Shown here: positions 28,322 through 37,281 of the stretch, in pieces
Layout of the letters: every line of letters starts with the position of its first letter
How positions within the stretch are numbered: the first letter of the stretch is position 1
DNA from: an uncultured SAR86 cluster bacterium
GTDB taxonomy: Bacteria; Pseudomonadota; Gammaproteobacteria; Magnimaribacterales; D2472
Length of the DNA stretch: 48,552 nt
NCBI GenBank assembly: GCA_902511425.1
Contig: CABXFE010000004.1
Coordinates: forward strand, 1 to 48,552
Reading direction: 5' to 3'
Made by a program: the position numbers and the translations under genes
The notes under the pieces: generated by a model
The model's database searches: none
What the model was told of the DNA's origin: nothing
The model's input: the letters and a program-made list of their open reading frames with translations, nothing else

Positions 28322-30748
28322 ATGTTCGTTAGATTAATTAATTGGACCTTATCCGCTGCTCTTTTTAGTACTCTCTTATCAATATTATTCATCGGAACTG
28401 GGTATCTTCTTGTAAAGCCAAGCCTGCCTGAGATTGATTTAGTTGATGAGGATGTTTTGCAAATACCTTTAAAAGTTTATACATCTGATGGGGTTCTTAT
28501 TGGAGAGTTTGGTGATCAAAAAAGAAGGACCATTGAATATGAAGACATCCCACTTAATTTAAAGAATGCATTTTTAGCCGCTGAAGATGATCAATTTTTT
28601 AAGCATCATGGCATAAGAATTACATCACTCATTAGAGCTGTATATCAAATGATTAAATCCGGAGAAATTGTGAGCGGCGGAGGTACAATTTCAATGCAGG
28701 TTGTAAGGGGTTACTTGTTATCTCGAGAGCAAAAAATTACTCGAAAGATCAAAGAAATTTATTTAGCTTTTGAATTAGAAAGTCATGCAAATAAAGAAGA
28801 GATCTTCTCTCTTTATTTAAATACTATCTTTTTAGGTAATAGGTCCTATGGAGTTGAGGCTGCAGCAAATAAATATTTTTCTAAATCTATAAATGAGCTA
28901 ACTCTTGCTGAATCTGCATTAATCGCTTCCTCAGCTCAACTTCCTTCAAGAATTAACCCTATTCGCTCCCCCGATAGATCACTCATTAGGCGCAACTGGA
29001 TTTTAGGAAGAATGTATAAGCTTGGATATATTGGTAGAGGACAGTTCTTAATTGCAAAGTCTGAGCCAATCAACTTAACGCAATTGGACTCAAGCTTTTC
29101 TTTAGATGGGAGATACATTGCTGAGATTGCTAGACAGGCAATGATTGATAGATATGGCCTATCAGCATATAGGGATGGGCTATCAGTTTTTACAACAATA
29201 GACTCTTCTCTGCAGAAGGCTGCTTTGGAAAGTATTTCTAATAATTTATATGCCTATGACAAGCGCCATGGTTGGAGAGAGCCTAAAAATATTTCGTTTA
29301 AAATTCCCGAATTTATTTTCAACGAATTGCAGGCTGGTAATTTAGATATTTTGTATCAAGAGTCAAATATATTGGACGCTTTAGGAATGAAACAGTTGAA
29401 TATATCCCTTTTAAGAGATTATTTTACTGAGCTTGTAAGTTTTGATAAACATTCAGTTGGGATGGTTATTGATGTTAAACCAGAAAGGGTAATCTATTTA
29501 AATAATGCTTTTAAAATAAAACAACTTCTTTGGGATGATTCATATAAATGGGCTAAGAAAAAAATAGATATAAATAAATTAGGCCCAAGCCCTCAAAATT
29601 TTTATGACATTCTGCGTATGGGCGATTTAATATATATAACTGAAATAAATGGAACTTTCTCTCTTGATCAAGTTCCTGATGCTGAGGTTGCATTTATTTC
29701 TACAGACCCTTCTAGTGGAGCAATCAAGACTTATGTTGGAGGATTAAATTTTTCAAATAGCAATTTTGATAGGGTAAAACAATCATATCCCCAATCAGGC
29801 TCTAGCTTTAAGCCTTTTATTTATGCTGCCGCTTTTGCTAATGGTTATAAGGCATCAGATAAAATTAATGATGCCCCAATAATATTTGAGGACTCTAATT
29901 TAGAGAGTAGCTGGAGGCCAGAAAATTATACAGGGAAATTTTATGGACCCATTAGACTTAGAGAAGCATTAGTTCAGTCAGTAAATTTAGTTTCTATAAA
30001 GTTATTAAGGGAAATGGGGATACCACTGACTCAAAATTATTTATCTAGGTTTGGCTTTCCAGTTTCTAGGCTTGCACCAGATTTATCATTAGCGCTTGGA
30101 TCATCAAGTTTCTCGCCTGCTGAGATGGTAAGGGCATACAGTATCTTAGCTAACTCTGAAGACCCCAAAGATTTATTTTTTATAGAGCGCGTGGTGGATA
30201 GAAATGGAAACACTATTTTTAACAATCCTCAAAGTGAAAATAAGAGAAAAAATATTGACGCATTTCCATGGTTTCAAACTCAGCTAACAGAGGAAATTAA
30301 ACCTTTCTATTTATTACCCCCCATTCAAAACAAAACATTGGATCCAATTGATCCAAGAGTTACTTTTATTACAAAAGATATTTTGCGTGAAGCGCTATCA
30401 AGAGGAAGTAATGGTCGTAAAACTAAAGTCTTGAGTAGGAGCGATATTGCAGGAAAAACTGGAACAACAAATGATGCTATAAGCACATGGTTCTCAGGTT
30501 TTCACAATAATTTAGTAACAACTGTTTGGATTGGAACTGATGATTTTTCTTCTTTGGGAGATAATGAGTATGGATCAAGCATCGCTCTACCCACCTGGGT
30601 TGATTTCATGAAAACAGCTCTTTTCAGCCTGCCTGAAGAAGACTGGAAAATTCCTGAAGGTTTGTCATATATCAGGATTGACCGTGAAACGGGCAGGCCA
30701 GTTGATGAAAGTAGTAAAAATTCTTATTTTGAGCTTTCTCTAGACTAG
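28322..30748 (+). CDS. mrcA: Penicillin-binding protein 1A (class A PBP)
   Basis: A bifunctional peptidoglycan glycosyltransferase/transpeptidase anchored in the inner membrane by one N-terminal helix (about residues 9-31). The GT51 domain shows AFLAAEDDQFFKHHGI with catalytic Glu88, GGGTISMQVVRGYLL and KIKEIYLAFELE. The transpeptidase domain shows SGSSFKPF (SxxK), VQSVNLVS (SxN) and GKTGTTND (KTG). At 808 residues it is slightly shorter than E. coli PBP1a (850). Divergence from aroK matches the conserved mrcA/aroK neighbourhood. It converges on slmA with five bases between stops. Confidence 0.95.
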   Translation: MFVRLINWTLSAALFSTLLSILFIGTGYLLVKPSLPEIDLVDEDVLQIPLKVYTSDGVLIGEFGDQKRRTIEYEDIPLNLKNAFLAAEDDQFFKHHGIRITSLIRAVYQMIKSGEIVSGGGTISMQVVRGYLLSREQKITRKIKEIYLAFELESHANKEEIFSLYLNTIFLGNRSYGVEAAANKYFSKSINELTLAESALIASSAQLPSRINPIRSPDRSLIRRNWILGRMYKLGYIGRGQFLIAKSEPINLTQLDSSFSLDGRYIAEIARQAMIDRYGLSAYRDGLSVFTTIDSSLQKAALESISNNLYAYDKRHGWREPKNISFKIPEFIFNELQAGNLDILYQESNILDALGMKQLNISLLRDYFTELVSFDKHSVGMVIDVKPERVIYLNNAFKIKQLLWDDSYKWAKKKIDINKLGPSPQNFYDILRMGDLIYITEINGTFSLDQVPDAEVAFISTDPSSGAIKTYVGGLNFSNSNFDRVKQSYPQSGSSFKPFIYAAAFANGYKASDKINDAPIIFEDSNLESSWRPENYTGKFYGPIRLREALVQSVNLVSIKLLREMGIPLTQNYLSRFGFPVSRLAPDLSLALGSSSFSPAEMVRAYSILANSEDPKDLFFIERVVDRNGNTIFNNPQSENKRKNIDAFPWFQTQLTEEIKPFYLLPPIQNKTLDPIDPRVTFITKDILREALSRGSNGRKTKVLSRSDIAGKTGTTNDAISTWFSGFHNNLVTTVWIGTDDFSSLGDNEYGSSIALPTWVDFMKTALFSLPEEDWKIPEGLSYIRIDRETGRPVDESSKNSYFELSLD

Positions 30749-30753
30749 GATGC

Positions 30754-31326
30754 TTAATGTTTAAATATACTGCTAGATAAAAGCGACCAATAATTTTCAA
30801 TATAGCTGCTTGGTATCTCCTTAAATTTATTTCTAATAAACCTAGAAATTACACCTTCCATTATTGAAGTAATAAGATGAGCGCTTTGGCCTGGAGTAAG
30901 TTGCAAAGCATCTTTTTTTGAAGAAAGTAATTGCTTGATTGACAGCTCCAATCTTTCATAGAACTGATTTACAGAATCAATAACATTTTGCTCACTTGGC
31001 CCCAATGCTTCTCGGGATAGAATACGTGCAAAACCCTTATTTTTTTCTAGAAATATTGCATAAAAAAAGAATATTAATCTAACTTTTTCTTCAGGATCAA
31101 TATCTGCATCTTTTTTTATTTCCCCGACTTTTTGAAAAATTGTTTGGTCACAAAAAGAAAATAGTTCTAAAAATATAGACCTTTTACTAGGGAAATGCCT
31201 GTAAAGAGCTGCTTCAGTTATTCCGCTCTCTGCTGCAAGAACAGCCGTTGTAACCTTCGTAGCATCTCTTTCTTCTAAGAGCTTTGCCAGGCTCTGGAGA
31301 ATAATTTGTTTTCTGTCTTTTGACAT
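30754..31326 (-). CDS. slmA: Nucleoid occlusion factor SlmA (TetR family)
   Basis: SlmA binds chromosomal SlmA sites and blocks FtsZ assembly over the nucleoid. The 190-residue protein has an N-terminal TetR helix-turn-helix: RKQIILQSLAKLLE, VTTAVLAAESGITEAALYRHFPSKRSIF (about residues 23-52). This matches SlmA rather than generic TetR regulators, particularly LQSLA.LLE and the EAALYRHFPSK segment. The C-terminal ligand/FtsZ-binding domain keeps the EGVISRFIRNKFK segment (EGMLSRFVRSEFK in E. coli). It starts four bases after algC stops on the same strand, so the pair are likely co-transcribed. Confidence 0.85.
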   Translation of the reverse strand: MSKDRKQIILQSLAKLLEERDATKVTTAVLAAESGITEAALYRHFPSKRSIFLELFSFCDQTIFQKVGEIKKDADIDPEEKVRLIFFFYAIFLEKNKGFARILSREALGPSEQNVIDSVNQFYERLELSIKQLLSSKKDALQLTPGQSAHLITSIMEGVISRFIRNKFKEIPSSYIENYWSLLSSSIFKH

Positions 31327-31330
31327 AGCT

Positions 31331-32704
31331 TTAGCTTATATCAATCTGAATTGTTTCATCAATTAATTTTAATTGATCAAGAAACATATTTTTTATATCT
31401 TTTAATCGAGAAGAAGTTTTGGCTTCAAATCTAAGGACAAGTTTTGGAGTTGTATTAGACGCCCTCATTAAACCCCATCCATCGTCAAAATCCACTCTTA
31501 AGCCATCAATAGTAACTTTGGTGCCTCCCTCAAATTGAGCCTTATCAACAAAGTTTTTCACTATTTCAAATTTCTTCTCTTCGTCAACATTAATATTTAG
31601 CTCGGGGGTAGAGTGAGCTTTGGGAAGTTGATCTAAGATTGTTGAGAGAGGAATTTTCAAGCCATTCATAATTTCTAACAATCTAAAAGCAGAATAATGC
31701 CCGTCATCGAAACCATGCCACTGGTCATTGAAAAATATGTGACCACTCATTTCACCGGCAAGTGGAGCATTGGTCTGTTTAAGAGTGTTTTTTATATGAA
31801 AATGACCTGTTGGAGACATCAGTGGAATACCTCCATATTCTTCAATAACATTGCTTAATAAATTCGTGCACTTCACATCAAAAACTATTTCTTTGCCAGG
31901 AAAATTTTTTAAGACATCTTTGGCAAAGATCATCATGAGTTGATCGGGAAAAATAACTTCACCTTTATCAGTTACAACTCCAAGCCTATCTCCATCTCCA
32001 TCAAATGCTATTCCCACATCAGCAGAATTTTCTTTCACTGCTTGAACTAAATCTTTGAGGTTTTCTACTTTTCCTGGATCAGGGTGATGGTTGGGAAAGT
32101 TCCCATCAATCTCACAGTAGAGTTCAATCACCTCATAACCTAACGAGCGAATTAGTTTTGGTGCAATTTCACCGGCTGAACCATTGCCACTATCTAGAAC
32201 AACCTTAATTTTTTTTGCTTTCTTTGAACTCTGTAATAGCACTTCTTTTATGTATTCATCTCCTAGATCTTTTTTGTGGACTTCCTTGCCAATATTTTTT
32301 TTATTGATTGGTTTATCAGATAGCAAAGTTAAAATCTCAAGCCCTGAAATTGGAACATCATTAATTACTATTTTAAAACCATTATAGTTTTTTGGATTAT
32401 GGCTACCTGTAATCATAATTCCTGATTTTGAAGGCAGTTTTTTAGCAGCGAAATATAGAAGAGGACTAGTGACTATCCCAACATTAACAACATCAATTCC
32501 AATAGATCGAAGTTCTTTCGAAAGAAGATTTAATATTCTTTCTCCAGATAAACGCCCGTCTCTTCCAAGAGCCAGCTCATCAATATTTTCATCATTGCAT
32601 TTTTGAGCAATTGCATGAGATATTAATTTAATAGAGTGCTCATTGATTTGAGAGGGAACAATCCCTCTGATGTCATATTCTCTGAAAATGGATTCGTCAA
32701 TCAT
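31331..32704 (-). CDS. algC: Phosphomannomutase/phosphoglucomutase AlgC
   Basis: It interconverts the 1- and 6-phosphates of mannose or glucose for LPS and exopolysaccharide precursors. The 457-residue alpha-D-phosphohexomutase has its four landmarks: phosphoserine Ser101 in TGSHNPKNYNGFK, the magnesium loop AFDGDGDRLGVV (about 240), the sugar-specificity loop GEMSGHIFF (about 318), and the phosphate-binding RASNTTPKLVLRFEA near the C-terminus. The N-terminal IFREYDIRGIVP is typical of AlgC. It precedes slmA; relatives often lie in a coaBC-dut-algC-argB neighbourhood, of which only algC is in view. Confidence 0.93.
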   Translation of the reverse strand: MIDESIFREYDIRGIVPSQINEHSIKLISHAIAQKCNDENIDELALGRDGRLSGERILNLLSKELRSIGIDVVNVGIVTSPLLYFAAKKLPSKSGIMITGSHNPKNYNGFKIVINDVPISGLEILTLLSDKPINKKNIGKEVHKKDLGDEYIKEVLLQSSKKAKKIKVVLDSGNGSAGEIAPKLIRSLGYEVIELYCEIDGNFPNHHPDPGKVENLKDLVQAVKENSADVGIAFDGDGDRLGVVTDKGEVIFPDQLMMIFAKDVLKNFPGKEIVFDVKCTNLLSNVIEEYGGIPLMSPTGHFHIKNTLKQTNAPLAGEMSGHIFFNDQWHGFDDGHYSAFRLLEIMNGLKIPLSTILDQLPKAHSTPELNINVDEEKKFEIVKNFVDKAQFEGGTKVTIDGLRVDFDDGWGLMRASNTTPKLVLRFEAKTSSRLKDIKNMFLDQLKLIDETIQIDIS

Positions 32705-32770
32705 AGGAATTTTAATTTCATTATTAGGGTTGTTTTGTCATAATAACTGAGACTTAAAATCATACACAAC

Positions 32771-33691
32771 ATGTTTCTTAATACCGACTCAAAATTTATC
32801 TGGCTCAATGGAAGTTTTCAGCCATTCAATGAAACAAATATCCACCTTTTGTCTAACACGCTGCATTATGGGATGGGTGTTTTTGAGGGTGTGCGCGCAT
32901 ATGAGACATCAGATGGTGGTGCAATCTTTAGGTTAGATGATCATACCCAAAGACTGTTTGATGCTGCGTCAAAAATTAATATCTCCATTCCTTACTCGAT
33001 CAATGATTTATGTGAAGCACAGAAAGCAGCAATGATTAAAAATAATCTTAATGAGGGTTATATTCGCCCAATCGTTTTTTTAGGAAGTGAGTCAATGGGC
33101 TTGAGATCCCAAGATTTGCTTTCGGTCAATGTTGCAGTTGCCTGTTGGGAATGGCCGTCATATATGGATCCAGATGCAAAGAGGAATGGTATCTCTGTGG
33201 TCAAATCTCCATTTCAGCAGTATGACAATCCCCTATATTCAAATAATAAAATTATTGGTACATATGTTAATTCAATTATGGCAGTTAATGATGCAATCTC
33301 TAAAGGAGCGGAAGAGGCAATATTATTGGATAAAAATGGTTTTATCTCAGAGGGTAGTGGTGAGAACTTGTTTATAGTTAAAAACTCTAAGCTAATGACA
33401 CCAACAACAGATTATTGTTTGAATGGAATTACCAGACAAAGCGTCATCACCATTGCTCAAAATCTTCAATTAACGGTAGAAGAGAAGAATTTAACTTTTG
33501 ATGATTTATTATCTGCTGATGAGGCTTTCTATTCAGGCACTGCGGTTGAGATAACTCCAATAACTACTGTTGATGGGTCAAAAATTGGTAATGGTTCAAT
33601 TGGGCCAATGACCGATCAATTGCAGGGTAATTATTCCGACATAGTTTATGGACGTGATAAAAGTTATTCACACTGGCTAACTTCAATTTAG
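32771..33691 (+). CDS. ilvE: Branched-chain amino acid aminotransferase IlvE
   Basis: A PLP-dependent class IV aminotransferase for the last step of Leu, Ile and Val synthesis. At 306 residues it is of normal length. WLNGSFQPFNETNIHLLSN and LHYGMGVFEGVRAYE mark the N-terminal half. The PLP lysine lies in NNKIIGTYVNSIMA (about residue 160), followed by EAILLDKNGFISEGSGENLF and FYSGTAVEITPI. It is divergent from algC (66 bases between starts). Downstream genes are for surface glycans; ilvE also borders LPS-core genes in pseudomonads, so this adjacency looks ancestral. Confidence 0.96.
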   Translation: MFLNTDSKFIWLNGSFQPFNETNIHLLSNTLHYGMGVFEGVRAYETSDGGAIFRLDDHTQRLFDAASKINISIPYSINDLCEAQKAAMIKNNLNEGYIRPIVFLGSESMGLRSQDLLSVNVAVACWEWPSYMDPDAKRNGISVVKSPFQQYDNPLYSNNKIIGTYVNSIMAVNDAISKGAEEAILLDKNGFISEGSGENLFIVKNSKLMTPTTDYCLNGITRQSVITIAQNLQLTVEEKNLTFDDLLSADEAFYSGTAVEITPITTVDGSKIGNGSIGPMTDQLQGNYSDIVYGRDKSYSHWLTSI

Positions 33692-33703
33692 CCTTAATTA
33701 AAA

Positions 33704-34948
33704 TTGAGTCAAAAATTAAATATTGCTATTTGTAGCTACCGAAGCGCACCTTTTGGAGGTGGCCAAGGCATATTTGTATTTGAGTTATCTAAGGCTTTGA
33801 ATCATTTAGGTCATCATGTGGATGTTATTTCGGGGCCTCCATACCCCAAACTTGAGAACAATATAAAGCTAATTAAGTCTCCAGGCTTAGATTTATTTAG
33901 CACTTTTAACTTTAAAGAAAGGCTAAAAATTTTTTTAGAAAAAAAGAATAAATCTTCAGATGATTGGTATGAATTTATTTCAGCATTGTTTGGAGGGTTT
34001 CCTGAATTAAAGACTTTTGGTAATAGGGCGAAAACTCTTCTCGATGAATCTTCATATGATATTGTCATTGATAATCAATCGCTTAGTTATGGGATGATCG
34101 AGGTTCAAAAAATTCTACCCTTGATAGAGATTATTCATCATCCAATCACAAAAGATTATCGTTATGATATTCAATTTTCAAAAGGCCTTATTCAAAAAAT
34201 ATCTAAATGGAGATGGTTTTCTTTCTTAAAAATGCAAAAAAGGGTCTCTCTGAGCTTAAAGGTAATTTCTACTCCATCACATAATTCAAAAAATGATATT
34301 GCAAAGGATTTTGGTGTGCTTGAAAAAAATATTTCAGTTATACCTAATGGCATCGATCATGCAAGTTTTACTCCCATGCAAGATATCAGGAGAGTTCCAG
34401 AGCAAATTATTACAACGGCCAGCGCAGATGTTCCACTTAAAGGTTTAGATTTTACTCTGCATGCTGTTGCCAGATTAAAAGAAGATTTTCCTCAATTAAA
34501 ATTAGTAATTATTGGTGCGCCTCGACCAGGTGGTCATACCGAGAGATTAATTAAAAGATTGCAAATCGATCAAAATATTTTATATAGATCAAATCTTACT
34601 AGACATGAGATCGCTGTTGAATATGCTAAAAGCAATGTTGCCATCGTGAGCTCTCTTTATGAAGGCTTTGGGTTTCCTGTTGGGGAAGCTATGTCTTGCG
34701 CAATACCACTTGTTGCAACCAATATCGCATCTATACCAGAAATAACCCATTCTTTTGCAGAACTTATTCCAGCTAAAAATTCTAATGCAATAGAGCTGGC
34801 TATCAGAAACATTTTTGCTAACCCCGAAACTTATCAATTAAAAGCAGATGAAGGCAGAAAGCATATAATAGAGAACTTTGATTGGCAAAAAATTGCAAAG
34901 TCTTACGAAGATTTAATATACAAAACAATAGATGAATTTCAATGTTAA
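33704..34948 (+). CDS. Glycosyltransferase family 4-type protein
   Basis: A GT-B glycosyltransferase of 414 residues. The N-terminal acceptor domain begins IAICSYRSAPFGGGQGIFVFELSKAL, and the C-terminal nucleotide-sugar domain contains VIPNGIDHASF, LVIIGAPRPGGH and the EX7E-like signature SLYEGFGFPVGEAMSC (about 315-330) plus IASIPEI. It probably adds a sugar to LPS or another surface glycan from the cytoplasmic side. The start is TTG, 12 bases after ilvE, without a clear ribosome site; no better start lies before the Rossmann motif. Its stop overlaps the next ATG by seven bases, placing it in a three-gene translationally coupled set. Confidence 0.88.
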   Translation: MSQKLNIAICSYRSAPFGGGQGIFVFELSKALNHLGHHVDVISGPPYPKLENNIKLIKSPGLDLFSTFNFKERLKIFLEKKNKSSDDWYEFISALFGGFPELKTFGNRAKTLLDESSYDIVIDNQSLSYGMIEVQKILPLIEIIHHPITKDYRYDIQFSKGLIQKISKWRWFSFLKMQKRVSLSLKVISTPSHNSKNDIAKDFGVLEKNISVIPNGIDHASFTPMQDIRRVPEQIITTASADVPLKGLDFTLHAVARLKEDFPQLKLVIIGAPRPGGHTERLIKRLQIDQNILYRSNLTRHEIAVEYAKSNVAIVSSLYEGFGFPVGEAMSCAIPLVATNIASIPEITHSFAELIPAKNSNAIELAIRNIFANPETYQLKADEGRKHIIENFDWQKIAKSYEDLIYKTIDEFQC

Positions 34949-35646
34949 CTTTTAGTTTAGATAAGATCGCTCTAAAGCCGCACTCAAAAGTTTTGGATGT
35001 AGGCTGTGGAGAGGGCCGTCATATATTTGGATCTTTGCATGAATATGTTGATGTTCACTGCGTTGGGCTGGACCAGGATATTCCGTCATTGAATAAATGT
35101 AAGGAAGGCTTTGAATTTTTTAAAGAGCTCAATTCTGGTTCTACTGTTTTTATGCAAGGCTCCGTATACAGCTTGCCATTTGATGATAATACTTTTGATC
35201 TTGTTATTTGTTCAGAGGTGCTAGAGCATCTTGATGATTACCATGCAGCAATTGATGAAATTTATAGAGTTTTAAAACCTAAGGGCAAATTTTTACCTAG
35301 TGTTCCATCATATTGGCCTGAAAAAATTTGCTGGTCTCTTTCGTCCGGTTATCAAAATATGCCTGGCGGTCATGTAAGAATCTTTAAAAAACGTCAAGTG
35401 ATCAATGAGATCTCGGATCACGGATTTAAATATGATTATTCTGAGAGGTTTCATGGTTTGCATAGTGCTTATTGGTGGTTACGATGTCTATTTTGGAGCA
35501 CTCAAGATTCAAACTATTTTGTAAGGATTTATAAAAAATTTCTTGAATATCACATCCTTCAAAGTCCCGCTTGGCTGAATCATTTTGAGAAAATTCTTAA
35601 TCCTATCTTTGGAAAAAGCATTGCATTTTATTTTGAAAAAAAATGA
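34942..35646 (+). CDS. Class I SAM-dependent methyltransferase
   Basis: A 234-residue methyltransferase. Motif I is VLDVGCGEGRHIFG (about 18-31), the acidic end of strand 2 is GLDQDIPS, and motif IV-like FDLVICSEVLEHLDDYHAAIDE (about 89-110) and VLKPKGKFLPSVP follow. The pattern fits the Methyltransf_11 type. It overlaps the glycosyltransferase at its start and the terpene-cyclase-fold protein at its end (ATGA), so the three are likely made together. The acceptor is unknown; a glycan or isoprenoid-linked glycan is plausible from context. Confidence 0.87.
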   Translation: MLTFSLDKIALKPHSKVLDVGCGEGRHIFGSLHEYVDVHCVGLDQDIPSLNKCKEGFEFFKELNSGSTVFMQGSVYSLPFDDNTFDLVICSEVLEHLDDYHAAIDEIYRVLKPKGKFLPSVPSYWPEKICWSLSSGYQNMPGGHVRIFKKRQVINEISDHGFKYDYSERFHGLHSAYWWLRCLFWSTQDSNYFVRIYKKFLEYHILQSPAWLNHFEKILNPIFGKSIAFYFEKK

Positions 35647-36686
35647 AAAAGTTCCCGAATACATCTCATATTGATCCCAGCTCTTTGGATGGGTTAAACC
35701 ATTTAGGTAAGTTTTTAGATGATGTTCAGTTTCTTTCTGGTGCCATTCCATCCAATCAAGATGGTTCACATGATCCTTGGGATCATCTTGAGGCTGTCAT
35801 GGGGCTATCTACTCTAGGCTATAAGAATCAAGCGCTTAATGGTCTTCATTGGATGGTTGCTAATCAAAATGAAGATGGTAGTTGGTACAACTTATATCAA
35901 GACGAAAAACCATTAGAGCTGAACAAACAGACCAATTATGCCTCATATATTGCGGTTGCTGTATGGCACTTTTACTTGCTTAATAATGATGTTAATTTTC
36001 TCCAAGACTTTTGGGAGCCAGTTAAAAAAGGTATTTTATTCACGCTTTCTCTTCAGCATAGAAATGGAGCAATTGCATGGAATATAGATAAGTCTAAAAA
36101 AATTGATGAAGATTATCTGCTAACTGGTTGTAGCTCTATTGCGAAAAGTCTTGAGTGCGCGATAGCAATTTGCCAAGTTTTGGAGCATAAGAGCTTTGAA
36201 TTAAAATGGAGGGATGCACATTTAAAATTAATAGTCGCGCTTGAAAATCCAGCAGAAATTTTTGATCTAAAAAAAGATCGCAGCAGGTTTTCAATGGACT
36301 GGTATTATCCTATTCTGGGCGGCATTAATTCAAAACATAGAATTACCTCTCTAGTTGAAATGATCAAAACTTCTTTTTGGATTAAAGGTCTTGGTATTAA
36401 ATGTGTTGCAGATGAGCCATGGGTGACTGTTGCAGAAACCAGTGAATGCTCTATTGCATTTAAAAAAATTGGGGAAGACAAGATTGCATTAGAGCTACTT
36501 CTTAATGCGATTGCTATAGTTGATGGGCAGGGCATACCTTATATGGGTTGGCAATTTGACGAAAATATTTATTGGCCTGAAGAAACGCCGTCATGGACAG
36601 CAGCAGCATGCATCCTTGCTGCTGATGCAAATCATCAACTGACCCCAAGCGCTAATTTATTTATTAAGCAACAATTTAAGTCTTAG
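35643..36686 (+). CDS. Terpene-cyclase-fold (phenyltransferase-domain-like) protein
   Basis: A 347-residue protein with features of an alpha/alpha-toroid: HDPWDHLEAVMGLSTLGYKNQALNGLHWMVANQNEDGSWYNLY is close to the QW-like repeats (Q-x-x-DGSW) of terpene cyclases and prenyltransferases. No DxDD catalytic motif of squalene-hopene cyclases is seen. Proteins of this type are often annotated as prenyltransferase or phenyltransferase domain proteins and occur with a glycosyltransferase and a methyltransferase, as here. It is probably cytoplasmic; substrate unknown. The start overlaps the preceding stop as ATGA, and the stop overlaps the convergent methyltransferase by 11 bases. Confidence 0.75.
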   Translation: MKKFPNTSHIDPSSLDGLNHLGKFLDDVQFLSGAIPSNQDGSHDPWDHLEAVMGLSTLGYKNQALNGLHWMVANQNEDGSWYNLYQDEKPLELNKQTNYASYIAVAVWHFYLLNNDVNFLQDFWEPVKKGILFTLSLQHRNGAIAWNIDKSKKIDEDYLLTGCSSIAKSLECAIAICQVLEHKSFELKWRDAHLKLIVALENPAEIFDLKKDRSRFSMDWYYPILGGINSKHRITSLVEMIKTSFWIKGLGIKCVADEPWVTVAETSECSIAFKKIGEDKIALELLLNAIAIVDGQGIPYMGWQFDENIYWPEETPSWTAAACILAADANHQLTPSANLFIKQQFKS

Positions 36687-37281
36687 TTAAGCAAACAATC
36701 GTATCCACTCTTTCATGTAGCTGAAAACCTTCAGTTAAAGCTTTTTGATAGACTAGATAAGGTGCCTGCCCGCCTTCATCTGGCTTTTCATAAATGTCAT
36801 GAATCACCAATGCTCCATCAGGATGGAGTTTAGAGTGCCAATTGTCATAATCATTCATTGCAGACTTTTCGGTGTGACTGCCATCAATAAATAGGATCCC
36901 CAACTCTGTTCCCCATGAGGGCGCAATAAAATTTGCATTTGCAAGAATCGGCACCACCCACTTACTTTCTTCAAATTGTTGAAGGTTTGCTTGCATCAAG
37001 GGCACCGTATTAACTCTGCCCAATTTTTCATCATAAATTTCCGGATCAAAATACTCTTCACCTAGCTGATGCTCCTCTGATCCTGAATGATGGTCGACAG
37101 TATAAACAAGCTGGTTATGAATTAAACTTCCAGCTGCAAGGTATAGAGAAGACTTGGCGCCAAAGGTACCAATTTCTAGTGCAGGTCCATGACAAGAAAA
37201 CTCTTCTGCCCATTTTGTTAATGCTAAGCCCTCATGACTGGGCATGAAACCTTTGAGATTGTCTAATTGTTCAAAGTTCAT
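36676..37281 (-). CDS. Class I SAM-dependent methyltransferase-like protein
   Basis: A 201-residue protein with motif I ALEIGTFGAKSSLYLAAG (about 34-51), YTVDHHSGSEEH after strand 2, and LGILFIDGSHTEKSAMNDYDNW (about 127-148), the GSHTY-like motif of Methyltransf_24/cephalosporin-hydroxylase-type enzymes. GALVIHDIYE follows. The start lies within the last 11 bases of the acyltransferase gene, so it is translated from the same mRNA. It is likely involved in envelope or glycan modification, but the acceptor is unknown. Confidence 0.82.
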   Translation of the reverse strand: MNFEQLDNLKGFMPSHEGLALTKWAEEFSCHGPALEIGTFGAKSSLYLAAGSLIHNQLVYTVDHHSGSEEHQLGEEYFDPEIYDEKLGRVNTVPLMQANLQQFEESKWVVPILANANFIAPSWGTELGILFIDGSHTEKSAMNDYDNWHSKLHPDGALVIHDIYEKPDEGGQAPYLVYQKALTEGFQLHERVDTIVCLTKT

